A DNA stretch of 9,215 bases from UBA5399 sp964464145 (GTDB taxonomy: Bacteria; Bacillota; Clostridia; Christensenellales; Christensenellaceae): the NCBI GenBank assembly GCA_964464145.1, contig CAYXFB010000085.1:1-9215 (forward strand), written 5' to 3'. Below are positions 7,200 through 9,215 of the stretch, in pieces. Each line of letters starts with the position of its first letter. Position 1 is the first letter of the stretch. Under the pieces are notes generated by a model. It saw only the letters and a program-made list of their open reading frames with translations, made no database searches and was not told the origin of the DNA. The position numbers and the translations under genes are program-made.

Positions 7200-8906
7200 A
7201 TGGCAAGGATGATTCCCAGCGATGTTATGCATGCAGAGTTTCATGGTAGTCTGGGAGAAGAGAAAATGTATGCGGCGCTTAAAGCACTCCCGCACGATTA
7301 TATTGTGTTTCACTCTATTCAATGGCACAAGAAAAACCCTCTTGGCGGTGTCTCTTGGGGAGAATCTGACTTTACGGTTTTCCATCCTAAGAGAGGTCTG
7401 CTGGTCATTGAAGTGAAGTCTGGAGGTATTAGGTGTTGTAACGGTAGGTGGACACAGATAAATTCTTTAAATAGCGCTGAGTATCAAATGAAAGATCCTC
7501 TTATCCAAGCCAGTAGAAGCAAATTTACATTTGTCGATCTGTTATCGCCTAATGATGACAAAATCCAGTCTTATTGGGTTGAAGCCGCTGTTTGCTTTCC
7601 TTCAATTGAAGGTGAAATGTCAATCGGCGATCTCCCTCCAAATTATTCGCCGGACATAGTTATTACGTCAAAGGATATGACATCAATATCTAATTGCATA
7701 GAGCGTATTTTCGATTACTATGGGATGCATGAGCGCAAATATTATACACAAGAAGATGTGGAATGGGTTGTTCGTGCATTGTCGCCTCGTTTTAATGCAA
7801 TTCCAAGCATAAGTAGCAATATCAACGAACAAGAATTTGTTTTTAATAGAATGACGCAAGAGCAAAGTGCTTTATTGGACTATTTGGATGAACAGCGTGT
7901 TGCTGCAATTCAAGGTGGTGCAGGAACAGGAAAGACAATGCTTGCTATTGAAAAGGCAAAAAGATTAGCAAAGAATGATAAAGTGTTGTTTTTGTGTTTT
8001 AATAAATTCTTGCTTGACTATTTGCGTACCAAATATTCAAACTGCAATAATATTGATTTTTATAATCTTCCCGCACTGTCTTGTAGCAAAATGAGACGAT
8101 CTGATGCTGGAAGCAATGATTGGATATCTACCTATCTTAATTCATTTGATGATTTCAACTGGGATTATAAACACATTGTCATTGACGAAGGACAAGATTT
8201 TCTTGATGGACACATTTTGTTACTTTTGACAATTGCCCAGATTCAAGAAGGGAGTTTATATATCTTTTACGATAAGAATCAGCTTGTGCAGCAGCGCCAA
8301 AATATTGAGTGGATAAACCATTTTGATTGCAGACTGGTGTTGTTTGCAAATTGCAGAAATACGAAAAGCATTGCTACAACATCATATCGTCCAATAGGTA
8401 TCGAAAAGATCAAAATGAGAAGTGAAGTGATTGGTCACAAGCCATCGATGTACTTAGGTAGTAACACACAACAAATATGCGAATGCATAGCAAAGCTGAT
8501 AAGGCAATACACAGATAATGGGATTACAAAAAAAGATATTGTCATCTTGACGACAAAGACAGAAGACACATCGTGTTTAAGTGGACTTTCCTCTATTGGA
8601 TCATATCACTTGGACAATGAACTCAACAAATCAGGAATCTTATTCACAACTGCAAGGAAATTCAAAGGGTTAGAAGCTCCCGTGGTTATTATGGTGGATG
8701 TTGACGAGTCAACTTTTTTAGGTGATGAATTATGTAGGGTTTTATATGTTGGCGCATCACGAGCTCGGCATTTTCTCGATCTTGTTTGTATTGTAAAGGA
8801 TAGTCAGTTAGACATTATTGCCGATGCGCTAACTGGACAAACGCAAAAAAATCCTAAGTTTTCTATTTCATCACAGTTGAAGGTTAAAGTAGTAGATTTG
8901 AGATAA
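7200..8906 (+). CDS. NERD nuclease domain fused to a compact UvrD-like SF1 helicase
   Basis: 568-aa two-domain enzyme. The N-terminal part (about 10-135) is a NERD domain, a PD-(D/E)xK-type nuclease fold, with GESDF giving Asp57 and LLVIEVKSG giving Glu71 and Lys73, plus Gln103 in PLIQASRSK. The helicase starts with MTQEQSALLDYL (218-229). It has Walker A GGAGTGKT (239-246), motif II DEGQ (329-332), FYDKNQ (356-361, motif III-like), CRNTKSIA (385-392, motif IV-like), FTTARKFKGLEAPVV (482-496, motif V) and LYVGASRAR (515-523, motif VI). All residues expected for ATP hydrolysis and nuclease activity are present, so the protein looks functional. It is much smaller than UvrD (about 720 aa), as is usual for NERD-UvrD fusions. 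GAGGTGAT (7187-7194) overlaps the stop of the preceding helicase gene, 6 bases away, so the two are translated together and likely act together on DNA. Confidence 0.93.
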   Translation: MARMIPSDVMHAEFHGSLGEEKMYAALKALPHDYIVFHSIQWHKKNPLGGVSWGESDFTVFHPKRGLLVIEVKSGGIRCCNGRWTQINSLNSAEYQMKDPLIQASRSKFTFVDLLSPNDDKIQSYWVEAAVCFPSIEGEMSIGDLPPNYSPDIVITSKDMTSISNCIERIFDYYGMHERKYYTQEDVEWVVRALSPRFNAIPSISSNINEQEFVFNRMTQEQSALLDYLDEQRVAAIQGGAGTGKTMLAIEKAKRLAKNDKVLFLCFNKFLLDYLRTKYSNCNNIDFYNLPALSCSKMRRSDAGSNDWISTYLNSFDDFNWDYKHIVIDEGQDFLDGHILLLLTIAQIQEGSLYIFYDKNQLVQQRQNIEWINHFDCRLVLFANCRNTKSIATTSYRPIGIEKIKMRSEVIGHKPSMYLGSNTQQICECIAKLIRQYTDNGITKKDIVILTTKTEDTSCLSGLSSIGSYHLDNELNKSGILFTTARKFKGLEAPVVIMVDVDESTFLGDELCRVLYVGASRARHFLDLVCIVKDSQLDIIADALTGQTQKNPKFSISSQLKVKVVDLR

Positions 8907-8926
8907 ATGTCGGAAGGACGTTGTAA

Positions 8927-9073
8927 ATGAGCGCTGGTTTTCTAAGTTGCATTTGGTATCGCTGGAGGGATCATGGGTATAGAAGGACAAAAAGGGGTTC
9001 TAATCCAACGAATGTGGCGAGCATTTCAAGAAAGATGAGTGTAATTTATTTGGGCTCTGTAAAGTTAAAATGA
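8927..9073 (+). CDS. Possible 5' remnant of a fourth cistron, running into an IS end
   Basis: A 48-codon frame starts with ATG at 8927, eight bases after AAGGA (8914-8918) and 20 bases past the NERD gene. It encodes MSAGFLSCIWYRWRDHGYRR and further residues, then enters the IS-like end at 9052 and stops at TGA 9071-9073. I do not recognise the peptide. Its operon-like spacing and abrupt junction with the IS end make a truncated fourth gene plausible, but a chance frame is equally possible. Confidence 0.25.
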   Translation: MSAGFLSCIWYRWRDHGYRRTKRGSNPTNVASISRKMSVIYLGSVKLK

Positions 9074-9090
9074 AAAACTACAAGCCGTAG
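9052..9090 (-). mobile_element. Solo IS end, inverted relative to the left IS
   Basis: GGGCTCTGTAAAGTTAAAAT and the following 19 bases equal the reverse complement of 1212-1250 with one mismatch. After 9090 the similarity to the left IS stops. It is either the tip of a related IS or non-autonomous derivative continuing past the window, or a leftover end. No transposase is visible in the remaining 125 bases. Confidence 0.85.
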
Positions 9091-9101
9091 TCATTGTAGC
9101 C

Positions 9102-9144
9102 TAACGCGCAAAATAGAAAAAATTAACGCGCAAAATAGAAAAAA
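9102..9144 (+). repeat. Two 21-base direct repeats in tandem
   Basis: TAACGCGCAAAATAGAAAAA plus one further A occurs at 9102-9122 and again at 9124-9144, separated by one T, giving a 22-base period. The second copy overlaps the left arm of the hairpin that follows. Confidence 0.9.
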
Positions 9145-9205
9145 CCGCCGATTTGCGCATATATTTTACAATAAATAGCAAATCAACGGTTTTTTTACTT
9201 TTCTA
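9135..9205. terminator. Long interrupted inverted repeat, terminator-like in both directions
   Basis: The left arm 9135-9156 (ATAG, A-run, CCG, CC, GATTTGC) pairs with the right arm 9178-9205 (GCAAATC, AA, CGG, T-run, ACTTTTCTAT), with a 2-base internal mismatch and a 21-base AT-rich loop. With a T-run on either strand it could terminate transcription from both sides. It may equally be an arm of a mobile element. Confidence 0.55.
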
Positions 9206-9215
9206 TGACACGCTC

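Noticed and set aside
8996..9012. T-loop-like GGTTCTAATCC as a tRNA fragment or attachment-site copy
   Set aside because: The flanking bases do not form a T stem, and the similarity to the tRNA-fMet 3' end stops after about 10 bases.
9102..9144. CRISPR-like repeat
   Set aside because: Only two copies with a one-base spacer; no array and no cas genes.

Overview
The window looks like a chromosomal or accessory segment from a low-to-moderate GC Firmicute, probably a gut-type clostridium. The signs are strong AGGAGG ribosome binding sites, a textbook sigma-A promoter on an initiator tRNA gene, a CD3324-family small protein, and a sigma factor of the Firmicute/RpoD type. The species cannot be named from the sequence.

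Layout. 70-1250: an insertion sequence resembling the IS6/IS240 group; its zinc-ribbon DDE transposase is broken by one in-frame stop. 1316-1626 (minus): a CD3324-family small helix-turn-helix gene with its own terminator. 1627-1967: non-coding, or only tiny doubtful ORFs. 1901-2104: promoter, tRNA-fMet(CAT) and terminator. 2118-2220: hairpins. 2225-8906: one apparent operon on the plus strand with a good promoter (TTGACA-17-TACACT). It encodes (i) a 60-aa excisionase/MerR-like HTH protein, (ii) a complete sigma70-family factor, (iii) a very large RecQ-like SF2 helicase with unknown N- and C-terminal regions, and (iv) a NERD nuclease domain fused to a compact UvrD-like SF1 helicase. 8907-9215: a possible truncated fourth cistron, a 39-nt end of the same kind of IS in inverted orientation, two 21-nt direct repeats and a long hairpin.

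The helicase gene is interrupted by 100 Ns at 5819-5918, but the same 16 bases sit on both sides. Collapsing the overlap (116 bp) gives one continuous 1172-codon frame from 3559 to 7193, so the break is almost certainly a scaffolding artefact and not a split gene.

The four genes are tightly packed: 46, 2 and 6 nt between cistrons, with ribosome binding sites inside or overlapping the preceding stop for the last two. Nuclease plus two helicases, a location beside a tRNA gene and flanking IS sequences fit a genome-defence (anti-phage or anti-plasmid) island. The dedicated primary-type sigma factor is the unusual part: I know of no named defence system with this set (HTH + RpoD-like sigma + RecQ-like + NERD-SF1). 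It is the best candidate here for an undescribed system; the defence role is inferred from domain content and context only.
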